64,000 nt of DNA from Pararhizobium sp. A13 (lineage in GTDB: Bacteria; Pseudomonadota; Alphaproteobacteria; Rhizobiales; Rhizobiaceae), in contig NZ_CP149510.1 in the NCBI RefSeq assembly GCF_040126305.1, positions 996,001-1,060,000 of the forward strand, given 5' to 3'. A program made the translations under genes and the position numbers. The notes below the pieces were generated by a model. That model saw only the letters and a program-made list of their open reading frames with translations. It had not been told where the DNA came from and made no database searches. This document shows positions 43,918 through 53,219 of this stretch, one piece after another. How positions within the stretch are numbered: the first letter of the stretch is position 1; each line of letters begins with the position of its first letter.

Positions 43918-45218
43918 CCACATTTTCACCCCGCGAAATCGTGTCGGAGCTCGACCGGTTCATCATCGGCCAGCACGACGCCAAGCGCGCTGTCGCCATT
44001 GCGCTGCGCAACCGCTGGCGCCGCCAGCAGCTCAATGACGAGCTGCGTGATGAGGTGATGCCGAAGAACATTCTGATGATCGGTCCGACCGGCGTCGGCA
44101 AGACAGAGATTTCGCGCCGCCTCGCCAAGCTCGCCGGCGCCCCCTTCATCAAGGTTGAGGCGACGAAATTCACCGAAGTCGGCTATGTCGGCCGCGATGT
44201 CGAGCAGATCGTCCGTGACCTCGTTGAAGTCGGTATCGGCCTTGTGCGCGAAAAGAAGCGCGCTGACGTCAAGGCCAAGGCGCATCTGAACGCCGAGGAA
44301 CGCGTGCTCGATGCTCTGGTAGGCGCCACCGCCTCGCCGGCGACGCGCGACAGCTTCCGCAAGAAGCTGCGCGCCAACGAACTGGACGACAAGGAAATCG
44401 ACATCGATATTGCCGATACATCGACGCCCGGCGGCTTCGAGATTCCCGGCATGCCCGGCGCCAATATCGGCGTGCTCAACCTGTCGGAAATGTTCGGCAA
44501 GGCCATGGGCCAGCGCACCAAGAAGGTCCGCACGACGGTCAAGGACAGCTACGGCATCCTGATCAATGACGAGTCCGACAAGCTGCTCGACAATGAAGAG
44601 ATCCAGCGCGAAGCGGTCCGTTCCGCAGAGAACGACGGCATCGTCTTCCTCGATGAGATCGACAAGATCGCCGCGCGCGATGGCGGGATGGGCGCAGGTG
44701 TTTCACGCGAAGGCGTGCAGCGCGACCTGTTGCCGCTCGTCGAAGGCACGACGGTGGCGACCAAGTACGGGCCGGTGAAGACCGACCATATCCTGTTCAT
44801 CGCCTCCGGTGCCTTCCACGTCTCGAAGCCCTCGGATCTGCTACCTGAGCTTCAGGGCAGGTTGCCGATCCGCGTCGAGCTGAAGGCGCTGACCAAGGAG
44901 GATTTCCGCCGTATTCTGACGGAAACGGAAGTCAGCCTGATCCGCCAGTACAAGGCGCTGCTGGAGACCGAGGGCGTCAACCTGGACTTCACAGACGACG
45001 CACTCGACGCGCTCGCCGATGTCGCGGTGCAGCTCAATTCGAGCGTCGAGAATATCGGCGCCCGGCGCCTGCAGACGGTGATGGAGCGGGTTCTCGATGA
45101 AATCTCCTATGCGGCTCCGGACAAGTCCGGTGAATCGCTGAAGATCGACGCAGACTATGTGAAGAAGCATGTCGGCGATCTCGCCGCCAATACGGACCTG
45201 TCGCGTTATATCCTCTAA
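43914..45218 (+). CDS. hslU: HslU ATPase subunit of the HslVU protease
   Basis: 434 aa. Walker A is [13 protein letters not shown] and Walker [12 protein letters not shown], with the pore loop in VGYVGRDVE. The I domain (about 110-230) is present, and the C-terminal LSRYIL tail inserts into HslV to open it. The AAA+ hexamer unfolds substrates for HslV. No clear Rho-independent terminator follows directly, but a hairpin and a structured element are present in the next 230 bp. Confidence 0.98.
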   Translation: MTTFSPREIVSELDRFIIGQHDAKRAVAIALRNRWRRQQLNDELRDEVMPKNILMIGPTGVGKTEISRRLAKLAGAPFIKVEATKFTEVGYVGRDVEQIVRDLVEVGIGLVREKKRADVKAKAHLNAEERVLDALVGATASPATRDSFRKKLRANELDDKEIDIDIADTSTPGGFEIPGMPGANIGVLNLSEMFGKAMGQRTKKVRTTVKDSYGILINDESDKLLDNEEIQREAVRSAENDGIVFLDEIDKIAARDGGMGAGVSREGVQRDLLPLVEGTTVATKYGPVKTDHILFIASGAFHVSKPSDLLPELQGRLPIRVELKALTKEDFRRILTETEVSLIRQYKALLETEGVNLDFTDDALDALADVAVQLNSSVENIGARRLQTVMERVLDEISYAAPDKSGESLKIDADYVKKHVGDLAANTDLSRYIL

Positions 45219-45647
45219 CGGCACTGCCGCTTAAACTAAAACCGATGAGGGCACCTGTCGCTGACGGGTGCCTCAGACTACCGACAAACCCTGAAAAACG
45301 GGTGTTTGACGAAGTGGGCACCCCATTTCTCCGTCATCCTCGCCCTTGTGGCGGGGATCCAGCGACACGACGTCCGTCGGGTCAAAAGACCTTTCAGCCC
45401 AATGATTTGGGCTGGCTGGATTCCTGCGACAAGCACAGGAATGACGGAGGTTTTGGCTGGCGTTTAATTTCCCCAATGACCTGCCAATGATAAGAAATGA
45501 CTTTGTCAGCAGTCTCAGCGCGCCTTGTTGTTTCCCGAGCCCGCACGCGATAAGCCTTTCTTCGTGCCGGGCATGATTCCGACACGATTTTGCCGCATGC
45601 GTCCCCGCGCATCAAAGCCAGTCTTGACAGGTCACAGGAAACCGCTC
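45219..45647. other. Intergenic region with structured repeat elements
   Basis: About 430 bp without a supported gene. It contains a hairpin at 45247-45274 (GCACCTGTC-GCT-GACGGGTGC core with a bulge), probably at the end of the hslU transcript, and the palindromic element at 45331-45447. The remaining 200 bp before the DUF1402 gene should hold its promoter; no clear motif is seen. Confidence 0.6.
45331..45447. repeat. 117-bp imperfect palindromic intergenic element (REP/RIME-like)
   Basis: The two 32-bp ends are inverted copies matching at 24 of 32 positions (CCGTCAT...ATCCAG against CTGGAT...ATGACGG). Inside are a perfect 8-bp hairpin, CAGCCCAA/TTGGGCTG with a TGAT loop (45395-45414), and a GGTC/GACC stem. 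The design matches the dispersed palindromic units of rhizobial genomes, which are non-coding. No second copy is visible in the window. Confidence 0.65.
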
Positions 45648-46598
45648 GTGCGCGCTATTGTTCAAATGCTTCTTCTTGCGGGAATGATTCTCGCTACCGG
45701 TCCCGCCACGGCAGACGGACTACGCGTCGTGCCCGAAGGCAACCGGTATCAGGAGCAGCCGAACGTGCCGGGCGCCTCCGTGCGCCGGACGAAGGCTGGG
45801 AAGACATCCTTCGATGCGAAATACGAGAAAGTGCGCAATCTTCTCGCCACTGATGGCAAGCTGATCAGCAAGATCAAGGCGACGGCGCGTGCCTATGGCA
45901 TCGATCCGATCCACATGATCGGCGCCATCGTCGGCGAGCATACCTACAACGTCGATGCCTATGACCGGCTGCAGTCCTATTATGTCAAGGCGGCCGCCTA
46001 TGCCGGCGACAGTTTCCGCTTCGGCTATGAGGGTGAGACGGTCGCGGAATTCGTGTCGCGGCCGGAATTTGCCAAATGCGCGGGCAAGAAGAGCTCCTAT
46101 GCGCTCTGGAGCTGCCGCGAAAGCGTGTGGGACAGCCAATTCCGCGGCAATACGGTCGGCGGAACGTCCTATCCGAACAATCGCTTCAGCGCCGTCTTCT
46201 TCCAGCCGTTCTTTGCCGGCCAGACATTCGGCCTTGGCCAGATCAATCCGCTGACGGCCCTGATGCTGACCGACATGGTCTCACGCGTCTCCGGCTATGA
46301 CCGGCTGGATGAAAACGACGCCTCCGGCGTCTACACGGCGATCATGGATCCCGATCAATCGCTCGCCTATATGGCGGCCTCCATCCGTCATTCGATCGAC
46401 GCCTACAAGTCGATCGCAGGCATGGATATTTCCGATAATCCCGGTATCACCGCGACCCTCTACAATGTCGGCAATCCCGACCAGCGCGCTGCAGCGCTTG
46501 CCGCCAGGAACCAGGGCGGCGAGATGCAGTGGCCCGAGGAAAATTATTATGGCTGGCTGGTCAACGACAAGCTGGCGGAATTGAAAGCGCTGCTTTAA
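45648..46598 (+). CDS. DUF1402 family secreted protein
   Basis: 316 aa from GTG 45648, chosen because CAGGAA lies 8 bp upstream and because it starts a clean signal peptide (VRAIVQMLLLAGMILATG to ATADG). An in-frame ATG at 45525 would put 41 non-conserved residues first. The middle section, ARAYGIDPIHMIGAIVGEH, then FFAGQTFGLGQINPLTAL, resembles the Glu and GLGQINP features of lytic transglycosylases, so a peptidoglycan role is plausible. Family function is not established. C-terminal SLAYMAASIRHSIDAYKS also fits that fold. Confidence 0.8.
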   Translation: MRAIVQMLLLAGMILATGPATADGLRVVPEGNRYQEQPNVPGASVRRTKAGKTSFDAKYEKVRNLLATDGKLISKIKATARAYGIDPIHMIGAIVGEHTYNVDAYDRLQSYYVKAAAYAGDSFRFGYEGETVAEFVSRPEFAKCAGKKSSYALWSCRESVWDSQFRGNTVGGTSYPNNRFSAVFFQPFFAGQTFGLGQINPLTALMLTDMVSRVSGYDRLDENDASGVYTAIMDPDQSLAYMAASIRHSIDAYKSIAGMDISDNPGITATLYNVGNPDQRAAALAARNQGGEMQWPEENYYGWLVNDKLAELKALL

Positions 46599-46650
46599 TT
46601 TTCCTGAAATCGCCACACCTTTATGCAAAACTGAGCGGTTGGAGTCGCCA

Positions 46651-48072
46651 ATGTGTGGCGGCGCGGAAAGCCCATCCATGGATATGAGAGCTGAACCTTT
46701 CGAGCCGCCTGCGCCGATCCCGCGCGCGGTGCCGCCCTCGCGTCTCCAAATCATCCGCACCGTGATGCGCAATCCGCTCGAATTGTGGGGCGAGCCTTCC
46801 TATACGCTGCCCTGGATCGACACAAAGTTCATCAATCAACGCACCCTGATCGTCAACGACCCGAACCTGATCCGCTACGTGCTTGTCGAGAATGCCTCGA
46901 ATTATGAAATGTCCAAGGTTCGCCGCCTCATTCTGCGGCCGATTCTGCGCGATGGGCTGTTGACGGCCGAGGGCGAAGTCTGGAGGCGATCCCGCAAGGC
47001 GATGGCGCCGGTCTTCACACCGCGCCATGCCAGAGGTTTTGCCAAGCAGATGCTGGCGAAGACCGAGGAGTACGTCGCGAAATACGACGAGGTAGCGGCG
47101 ACCGGCGCGGTCGTCAATATCGCCAATGACATGACCGAGCTGACCTACGGGGTCCTCTCGGAGACGCTGTTTTCCGGGCAGATCGCCGCCGAGACCGAGG
47201 GGTTTGCCGACAGCGTCGAACGCCTGCTGCATCGCATGGGCCGTGTCGATCCCATGGACCTTCTGCTTGCGCCGCCCTGGGTACCCCGTCTGACCCGCAT
47301 TGGCGGTGCCAAGGTGATGGCGGAATTCCGCGGGATCGTCGAGAAAACCATGGATCACCGGCGGCAGCTGATCCGCTCGGATCCGGCGGCCGCACCCCAG
47401 GATTTTCTGACGCTGCTTCTGCAGCTGGAGCGGCCGGACGGTCTTTCGACCGACGAAATATCCGACAATATCCTGACCTTCATCGGCGCCGGGCACGAAA
47501 CGACCGCACGGGCGCTTGCCTGGACGCTCTATTGCGTCGCCAATTCCCCGCATGTACGCGAGAATATGGAGGCCGAGATCGATGGCGTACTGTCGAGCGG
47601 TGCCGAACCGGTGGACTGGCTCGATCTGATGCCGCATGTGCGCGCTGCCTTCGAAGAGGGAATGCGGCTCTATCCCCCGGCGCCCTCGATCAATCGCGCG
47701 GCGATCGAGGCCGATTCGTGGACCTCGCCCGAGGGAGAACGTGTGGACATCCCGAAGGGTATTTCGGTCCTGATCATGCCCTGGACACTACATCGTCACG
47801 CACTCTACTGGGAAAAGCCGCGCGCCTTCATGCCGGAACGTTTCCTGCCGGAAAACCGCGACAAACTGCACCGCTTCCAATACCTGCCGTTCGGGGCAGG
47901 GCCGCGCATCTGTATCGGTGCCACCTTTGCCTTGCAGGAGGCGGTTATCGCGCTGGGTGTCATGATGAAGCGTTTCCGGTTCGACATGACGCCGGAAACC
48001 AAGCCCTGGCCCGTGCAGCGGCTGACGACGCAGCCTAGGGGCGGGCTGCCGTTGAGGGTGTCGGCTCGGTAA
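46651..48072 (+). CDS. Cytochrome P450
   Basis: 473 aa from ATG 46651, which has GGAG six bases upstream. Heme-binding FGAGPRICIG has the axial Cys421 (codon 47911-47913). The I-helix is FIGAGHETTARAL and the ExxR motif is EGMRL. There is no N-terminal membrane anchor, so it is a soluble bacterial P450. No ferredoxin or reductase gene is adjacent. The substrate is unknown; it resembles the CYP102/CYP4-like fatty acid group only in general features. Its last 38 bp overlap the end of the convergent gene at 48035. Confidence 0.93.
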   Translation: MCGGAESPSMDMRAEPFEPPAPIPRAVPPSRLQIIRTVMRNPLELWGEPSYTLPWIDTKFINQRTLIVNDPNLIRYVLVENASNYEMSKVRRLILRPILRDGLLTAEGEVWRRSRKAMAPVFTPRHARGFAKQMLAKTEEYVAKYDEVAATGAVVNIANDMTELTYGVLSETLFSGQIAAETEGFADSVERLLHRMGRVDPMDLLLAPPWVPRLTRIGGAKVMAEFRGIVEKTMDHRRQLIRSDPAAAPQDFLTLLLQLERPDGLSTDEISDNILTFIGAGHETTARALAWTLYCVANSPHVRENMEAEIDGVLSSGAEPVDWLDLMPHVRAAFEEGMRLYPPAPSINRAAIEADSWTSPEGERVDIPKGISVLIMPWTLHRHALYWEKPRAFMPERFLPENRDKLHRFQYLPFGAGPRICIGATFALQEAVIALGVMMKRFRFDMTPETKPWPVQRLTTQPRGGLPLRVSAR

Positions 48073-48652
48073 ATGTCTTGCCTGGCGTTTCCGATTGCAC
48101 GGAGCGGATCGGCGAATCGGCAGGGACCGGCTCTTGCAGCTGTTTTTTCGGTTTCTTGATCGTCTTGATCGCTGCGCAGGTGGAATCGCCAACGCCTTCG
48201 CACGGCTTGTAGACGACGATTTCGCTGCCCGCTCCGTCGTCCCAGACAGCCTGGATGGTCAGCGTTTTCGCTTCTCCAGCTGGCAGCGAGATATAGATAT
48301 ACTCGTTGGTATTGTCCTCGGGCAGGTTGAAGGGGATCTGCGGATTGCATTTGCCGAGCGGGAAGCGTTTGTCGAGAGCATCCGAATTGACCGAGTAACG
48401 GATTTCCGAGAGCCGGCAATGCATGGTCTGCAGCGTGGTGAAATAGATCAGCTGCTTGTCGTCGTAATTGCGGAACTGGATCCAGCCGGTTGTCTTGTTG
48501 GCGTCGAGCATCGCCTTGTAGATCGAGACATCGGGAAGGACCGGCTTGTATTCCTCCTCGTCCTCGGCGTCCTGGGCAAAACCAGGACCGGAAAGGGCTG
48601 GGCAACCCGCAAGCGCGAGCACCAGAAAGAGCATGCGTGAGAAACAGGTCAT
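48035..48652 (-). CDS. Exported protein of unknown function with possible lipobox
   Basis: 205 aa from the ATG at 48652, with AGAGGA upstream. The N-terminus (MTCFSRMLFLVLALAGCPAL) is a signal sequence; LAGC could be a lipobox (Cys17), or cleavage could follow FAQ at about 27. An acidic stretch (DAEDEEE) precedes the mature domain, which contains QTMHCRLSEIRYSVNS and WDDGAGSEIVVYKPCEG with four possible disulfide cysteines. The C-terminus is Pro/Thr/Lys-rich and low in complexity. No family recognised. It overlaps the convergent P450 gene by 38 bp. Confidence 0.7.
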   Translation of the reverse strand: MTCFSRMLFLVLALAGCPALSGPGFAQDAEDEEEYKPVLPDVSIYKAMLDANKTTGWIQFRNYDDKQLIYFTTLQTMHCRLSEIRYSVNSDALDKRFPLGKCNPQIPFNLPEDNTNEYIYISLPAGEAKTLTIQAVWDDGAGSEIVVYKPCEGVGDSTCAAIKTIKKPKKQLQEPVPADSPIRSVQSETPGKTFTEPTPSTAARP

Positions 48653-48781
48653 GCGAGGTCCTCTTGTGTCGCGTTGTCGCTGCGTTGAAATATCCACGTC
48701 GGCGCAGCGATGGCCTTTCGCTGAAAGATGTCATATCACCTCGACCATATGCTTTGAAGCCGGGTTTCCGGCGCTGCGGGA

Positions 48782-50794
48782 ATGGACGTTGCTTTGACTG
48801 ATCATCTTCTCCTCGGTATCGACACCGGCGGAACCTATACCGATGCGGTTCTCTTCAGCGAGACTGCGGGCGTCGTCGCCAAGGCAAAGGCGCTGACCAC
48901 CCGCCACGACCTCTCCGTCGGCATCGCCGGCGCCGTCGAGGCGGTGCTGGAGCAGGCCAAAGCTCCCGCTTCCGCCATTAGCCTCGTTTCGCTGTCGACG
49001 ACACTTGCGACCAATGCGCTGGTCGAAGGTCAAGGCGGGCGCGCCGGCCTCGTCATGATCGGTTTCGGTCCTGATGACCTGAAGCGCGACGGCTTGGCAG
49101 AAGCGCTCGGCTCCGATCCGGTGATCTTCCTGCCGGGCGGCCACAATGTGCATGGCGGCGAAACGCTGCTCGACATGACGGCGCTGGATGAGGCGCTGCC
49201 GCAGCTTTCGAGAGAGGTTTCGTCCTTCGCGATCGCCGGCTATTTCGCCGTGCGGAATCCGGCTCACGAACAGCGGGTGCGCGACCGTATCCGTGAGGTC
49301 TCGCATCTGCCGGTCACCTGCAGCCATGAGCTGTCTTCCAAGTTGGGCGGCCCGCGCCGCGCCCTGACGACGCTGCTCAACGCCCGCCTGGTCTCAATGA
49401 TCGACCGGCTGATCGGTGCCTGCGAAGGCTTTTTGCAACAGCGCGGCATCGACGTGCCGATGATGGTGGTACGTGGCGATGGCGCTTTGATTTCCGCTGC
49501 CGAAGCCCGGTTGCGGCCGATCGAGACCATTCTGTCCGGCCCCGCTGCAAGCCTTGTCGGCGCCCGGCATCTGACCGGCCTCGACAATGCCGTCGTCTCC
49601 GATATCGGCGGCACGACGACGGATGTGGCAGTGCTCGACCAGGGACGCCCGCGTCTCGATGCGGAGGGCGCGGTCGTCGGCGGATTCCGCACGATGGTCG
49701 AGGCGGTCGCCATGCGGACCTTCGGGCTTGGCGGCGATTCGGAGGTCCGCATCAACGATCGCGGCCTCAAGGCGAAGATCGATCTCGGACCGCGCCGGTT
49801 CCTGCCTCTGAGCCTCGCGGCTGCCCAGCATGAGGATGCGGTGATTTCCGTGCTCGAACGGCAGTTGCGCACGGCCCATGTCGGCCGTCATGACGGCCGT
49901 TTCGCCGTCCGCACCGGCCTTCCGGACCATCTGGCGAGCGGTCTTCACACGCTGGAACAGGCCTTGTACGAGCGGATCGGCGCGGTGCCGGTGTCGTTGG
50001 AACATCTTTTGACGAGCACCCCGCAGAAGGCGACGCTGGACCGGTTGGTAGCACGCGGCCTTGTGCATATCTGCAGCCTGACACCGTCGGACGCCATGCA
50101 TGTGCTCGGACGCCAGGGGCAGTGGAATGTGACGGCCGCGCGGTTGGGGGCTGAACTTGCCGCGCGCACCAAGGACGGGTCGGGCAAGCCGATTGCCGCC
50201 TCGGCCGAGGAACTGTCGGAACTGATCGTCGCCCGGCTCACGCGTCAGTCCGCCGAAGTCATTCTTTCCTCCTGTCTGGCGGAGGACGGCGCGGCGATCG
50301 ATCCGGCCGTGTCGCTGGCTGTTGATCGGGCGCTGAAGCGTGAGCGTGGCATTGTCGGCTTTTCCCTCTCGCTCGACCGGCCGCTGGTCGGGCTCGGTGC
50401 TTCCGCGCCGGTCTATTATCCGGCTATCGCCGAAATGCTGCGCGCAGAGTCGTGCATTCCGGAAGAGGCGGGTGTCGCCAATGCGGTCGGCGCGGTCGTT
50501 GGCCAGGTGCGGGCTTCAGTGACCGTCTTTGTCACGACGCCGGAAGAGGGTATCTTCATCGTCAACGGTGCCGGGCCGAGCAGCCGCTTCCTGGATGAAG
50601 GCAAGGCCTTCGCATCCGCGCGAGAGCGGGCGGAAACGGCGGCGCTGGCTTCGGCCCGGGCGAATGGCGCGGACGAGCCGGCTGTGATGATGCGTGAGGA
50701 TATCGATGCGCCGGAAGTTGAGGGCAGTCGAAAGCTCATCGAGGCGCGGTTCACGGCGGTTGCCAGCGGCCGGCCGCGCGTCGCGCATGACTGA
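48782..50794 (+). CDS. Hydantoinase/oxoprolinase family protein, stand-alone HyuA-type
   Basis: 670 aa. The N-terminal actin-like ATPase motif GIDTGGTYTDAVLF and the second phosphate motif VSDIGGTTTDVAVL mark the HyuA/oxoprolinase N domain (HydA_N then Hydantoinase_A). ATNALVEGQGGRAGLVM and ILSGPAASLVGA are also typical. Family members hydrolyse cyclic amides such as hydantoin, 5-oxoproline or acetone carboxylation intermediates with ATP. The partner HyuB subunit gene is not next to it, so the substrate is unknown. It is monocistronic by spacing, 109 bp before glcB. Confidence 0.85.
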   Translation: MDVALTDHLLLGIDTGGTYTDAVLFSETAGVVAKAKALTTRHDLSVGIAGAVEAVLEQAKAPASAISLVSLSTTLATNALVEGQGGRAGLVMIGFGPDDLKRDGLAEALGSDPVIFLPGGHNVHGGETLLDMTALDEALPQLSREVSSFAIAGYFAVRNPAHEQRVRDRIREVSHLPVTCSHELSSKLGGPRRALTTLLNARLVSMIDRLIGACEGFLQQRGIDVPMMVVRGDGALISAAEARLRPIETILSGPAASLVGARHLTGLDNAVVSDIGGTTTDVAVLDQGRPRLDAEGAVVGGFRTMVEAVAMRTFGLGGDSEVRINDRGLKAKIDLGPRRFLPLSLAAAQHEDAVISVLERQLRTAHVGRHDGRFAVRTGLPDHLASGLHTLEQALYERIGAVPVSLEHLLTSTPQKATLDRLVARGLVHICSLTPSDAMHVLGRQGQWNVTAARLGAELAARTKDGSGKPIAASAEELSELIVARLTRQSAEVILSSCLAEDGAAIDPAVSLAVDRALKRERGIVGFSLSLDRPLVGLGASAPVYYPAIAEMLRAESCIPEEAGVANAVGAVVGQVRASVTVFVTTPEEGIFIVNGAGPSSRFLDEGKAFASARERAETAALASARANGADEPAVMMREDIDAPEVEGSRKLIEARFTAVASGRPRVAHD

Positions 50795-50853
50795 TTTGTT
50801 CCATTCTGGAAATAATTCTTCGCATTTTCGCTGGATTGACAGGGAATGAAACC

Positions 50854-50875
50854 ATGAGAGACTGCGGCCTCTCAT
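50854..50875. promoter_or_regulatory. Inverted repeat in the glcB leader
   Basis: ATGAGAG (50854-50860) and CTCTCAT (50869-50875) are perfect inverted copies 8 bp apart, ending 28 bp before the malate synthase ATG. It could be an operator or a 5' leader hairpin affecting translation. Confidence 0.35.
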
Positions 50876-50903
50876 ATTTGCGCGTTATTTCAGGGAGTTG
50901 CCG

Positions 50904-53072
50904 ATGGGCCGGATTGAAAAGAATGGATTGAAGATCGATGCGGGCCTGCACGATTTCCTGTTGAACGAGGCATTGCCGGGCACCGGTATCGACGCCGATC
51001 GATTCTACACCGCTTTTTCTCAGATCGTTCACGATCTGGCGCCAAAAAATCGCGCCCTTCTCGCCAGACGTGACGTGCTTCAGGAGACGCTCGACACCTG
51101 GTACCGCCAAAACGGCGCGCCCGTCGACATGGCTGCCTATGAAAGCTTTCTGAAGGAGATCGGTTATCTTCTGCCGGAAGGGCCAAATTTCTCCGTCTCC
51201 ACCAGCAATGTCGATCCGGAAATCGCCACCATCGCCGGACCGCAACTCGTCGTTCCTGTGATGAACGCACGCTACGCCCTGAACGCCGCCAATGCCCGCT
51301 GGGGCTCGCTCTATGATGCGCTCTACGGCACCGACGCCATCAGCGAAGACGGCGGCGCGGAAAAGGGCAAGGGTTATAACCCGGTTCGCGGACAGAAGGT
51401 TATCGCCTGGTCGCGTGGCTTTCTCGATGCCAGTGCGCCGCTTGCTGCCGGAAGCTGGAAGGACGTCACGGGGTTTGCGGTTACCGGCTCAAACCTGACC
51501 ATTTCGACGGCTGCCGGTGCGACGACGCTCGGCGATGCGGCTCAATTTGCCGGCTCCCGCGGCGATGCCGCGTCGCCATCTCATCTGCTCTTGAAAAAGA
51601 ACAACCTGCATATCCAGATCGTCATCGATGCATCGACGCCGACCGGCAAGGACGATCCCGCTCATATTTCCGACGTCATCCTCGAATCGGCGATCACCGC
51701 GATCATGGATTGCGAGGATTCCGTCGCCGCCGTCGATGCAGAGGATAAGGCCGTCGTCTATCGCAACTGGCTCGGCCTGATGAGGGGTGACCTGCAGGAG
51801 GAGGTCACCAAGGGCGCTAGCACCTTTATCCGCAAGCTCAATCCGGATTTCGGCTTCACCGCGCCGGATGGATCGGAGATTTCGCTTAAAGGTCGCGCTC
51901 TGATGCTGGTGCGCAATGTCGGCCACCTGATGACCAATCCCGCCGTTTTCGATCGCGATGGCAACGAGGTTCCGGAAGGGATCATGGATGCGATGATTAC
52001 CGGTCTGATCGCGCTCTACGATATCGGCCCGAACGGCCGCCGGATGAATTCGCGCGAAGGCTCGATGTATGTCGTCAAGCCGAAGATGCACGGTCCGGAA
52101 GAAGTCGCCTTTGCTTCGGAAATCTTCGGCCGCGTCGAAGAGGCGCTGGGCATGGCGCCAAACACGATGAAAATGGGCATCATGGACGAGGAGCGCCGCA
52201 CCACCGTCAACCTGAAGGAATGCATCCGGGCGGCGAAGGAGCGCGTCGTCTTCATCAACACCGGTTTCCTCGATCGTACCGGCGACGAGATGCATACCTC
52301 GATGGAAGCCGGTCCGATGATCCGCAAGGGCGACATGAAGCAGGCCGCCTGGATCGGTGCCTATGAGAACTGGAACGTCGATATCGGCCTGGAATGCGGC
52401 CTGTCCGGCCACGCCCAGATCGGCAAGGGCATGTGGGCGATGCCCGACCTGATGGCGGCGATGCTGGAGCAGAAGATCGCTCACCCGAAGGCTGGCGCCA
52501 ACACGGCCTGGGTTCCGTCGCCGACGGCCGCGACGCTGCATGCAACGCACTATCACAAGGTCGATGTCGCCGCCGTTCAGGCAGGCTTGAAGAGCCGCGC
52601 GCGTGCAAAACTCAGCGATATCCTCTCTGTCCCGGTCGCATCGCGACCGAACTGGACGCCGGAGGAAATCCAGCGCGAACTCGACAACAATGCTCAAGGG
52701 ATTCTCGGCTACGTCGTTCGTTGGATCGATCAGGGCGTCGGCTGCTCCAAGGTTCCCGACATCAACAATGTCGGCCTGATGGAAGACCGCGCGACCCTGC
52801 GCATTTCCGCCCAGCATATGGCCAACTGGCTGCATCACGGCGTCGTCACCGAAACGCAGATCGTCGAGACGATGAAGCGCATGGCGTCTGTCGTCGACGG
52901 GCAGAACGCAGGTGATTCGGCGTACACGCCGATGGCCGGCAATTTCGACGGCTCCATCGCCTTCCAGGCAGCGCTCGAACTGGTGCTGAAGGGCCGCGAA
53001 CAGCCGAACGGCTACACCGAACCGGTCCTGCATCGCCGTCGGTTGGAGTTGAAGGCAAGCCAGGCAGCTTGA
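50904..53072 (+). CDS. glcB: Malate synthase G
   Basis: 722 aa, the size of isoform G rather than A. ATG 50904 follows AGGGAG by 6 bp; a TTG at 50898 is less likely. Landmarks are [16 protein letters not shown] (metal-binding Glu/Asp region), [13 protein letters not shown] with the catalytic Arg, [18 protein letters not shown] loop (here [16 protein letters not shown]) and WMGIGL-type C-terminus. It joins glyoxylate and acetyl-CoA to malate, so acetate, fatty acids, PHB and glycolate can feed growth. No isocitrate lyase gene is adjacent. The pckA product would take the malate-derived oxaloacetate on to sugars. Confidence 0.97.
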   Translation: MGRIEKNGLKIDAGLHDFLLNEALPGTGIDADRFYTAFSQIVHDLAPKNRALLARRDVLQETLDTWYRQNGAPVDMAAYESFLKEIGYLLPEGPNFSVSTSNVDPEIATIAGPQLVVPVMNARYALNAANARWGSLYDALYGTDAISEDGGAEKGKGYNPVRGQKVIAWSRGFLDASAPLAAGSWKDVTGFAVTGSNLTISTAAGATTLGDAAQFAGSRGDAASPSHLLLKKNNLHIQIVIDASTPTGKDDPAHISDVILESAITAIMDCEDSVAAVDAEDKAVVYRNWLGLMRGDLQEEVTKGASTFIRKLNPDFGFTAPDGSEISLKGRALMLVRNVGHLMTNPAVFDRDGNEVPEGIMDAMITGLIALYDIGPNGRRMNSREGSMYVVKPKMHGPEEVAFASEIFGRVEEALGMAPNTMKMGIMDEERRTTVNLKECIRAAKERVVFINTGFLDRTGDEMHTSMEAGPMIRKGDMKQAAWIGAYENWNVDIGLECGLSGHAQIGKGMWAMPDLMAAMLEQKIAHPKAGANTAWVPSPTAATLHATHYHKVDVAAVQAGLKSRARAKLSDILSVPVASRPNWTPEEIQRELDNNAQGILGYVVRWIDQGVGCSKVPDINNVGLMEDRATLRISAQHMANWLHHGVVTETQIVETMKRMASVVDGQNAGDSAYTPMAGNFDGSIAFQAALELVLKGREQPNGYTEPVLHRRRLELKASQAA

Positions 53073-53178
53073 CCGATCGGAGATTCCTGCAGATTCGCAA
53101 TCTCCCTGGAGGATCAGGCAAGACTCTTGGAGGGATGATCTACCGCTGAAACGGCGTTCTGCATCATTGTCCTTTCCA

Positions 53179-53198
53179 GCGGCGGGCGTTCCCGCCGC
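53179..53198 (+). other. GC-rich hairpin upstream of the SDR gene
   Basis: GCGGCGGG (53179-53186) and CCCGCCGC (53191-53198) form a perfect 8-bp stem with a CGTT tetraloop. It ends 21 bp before the SDR start and is followed by AATAG, not Ts. It may be the 3' stability structure of glcB mRNA or a leader element. Confidence 0.45.
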
Positions 53199-53219
53199 AA
53201 TAGAAAAGGGATAATGAAA

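Noticed and set aside
51489..53033. Open frame of 514 codons on the minus strand inside glcB
   Set aside because: Shadow of malate synthase caused by high third-position GC; composition is His/Arg-rich without motifs.
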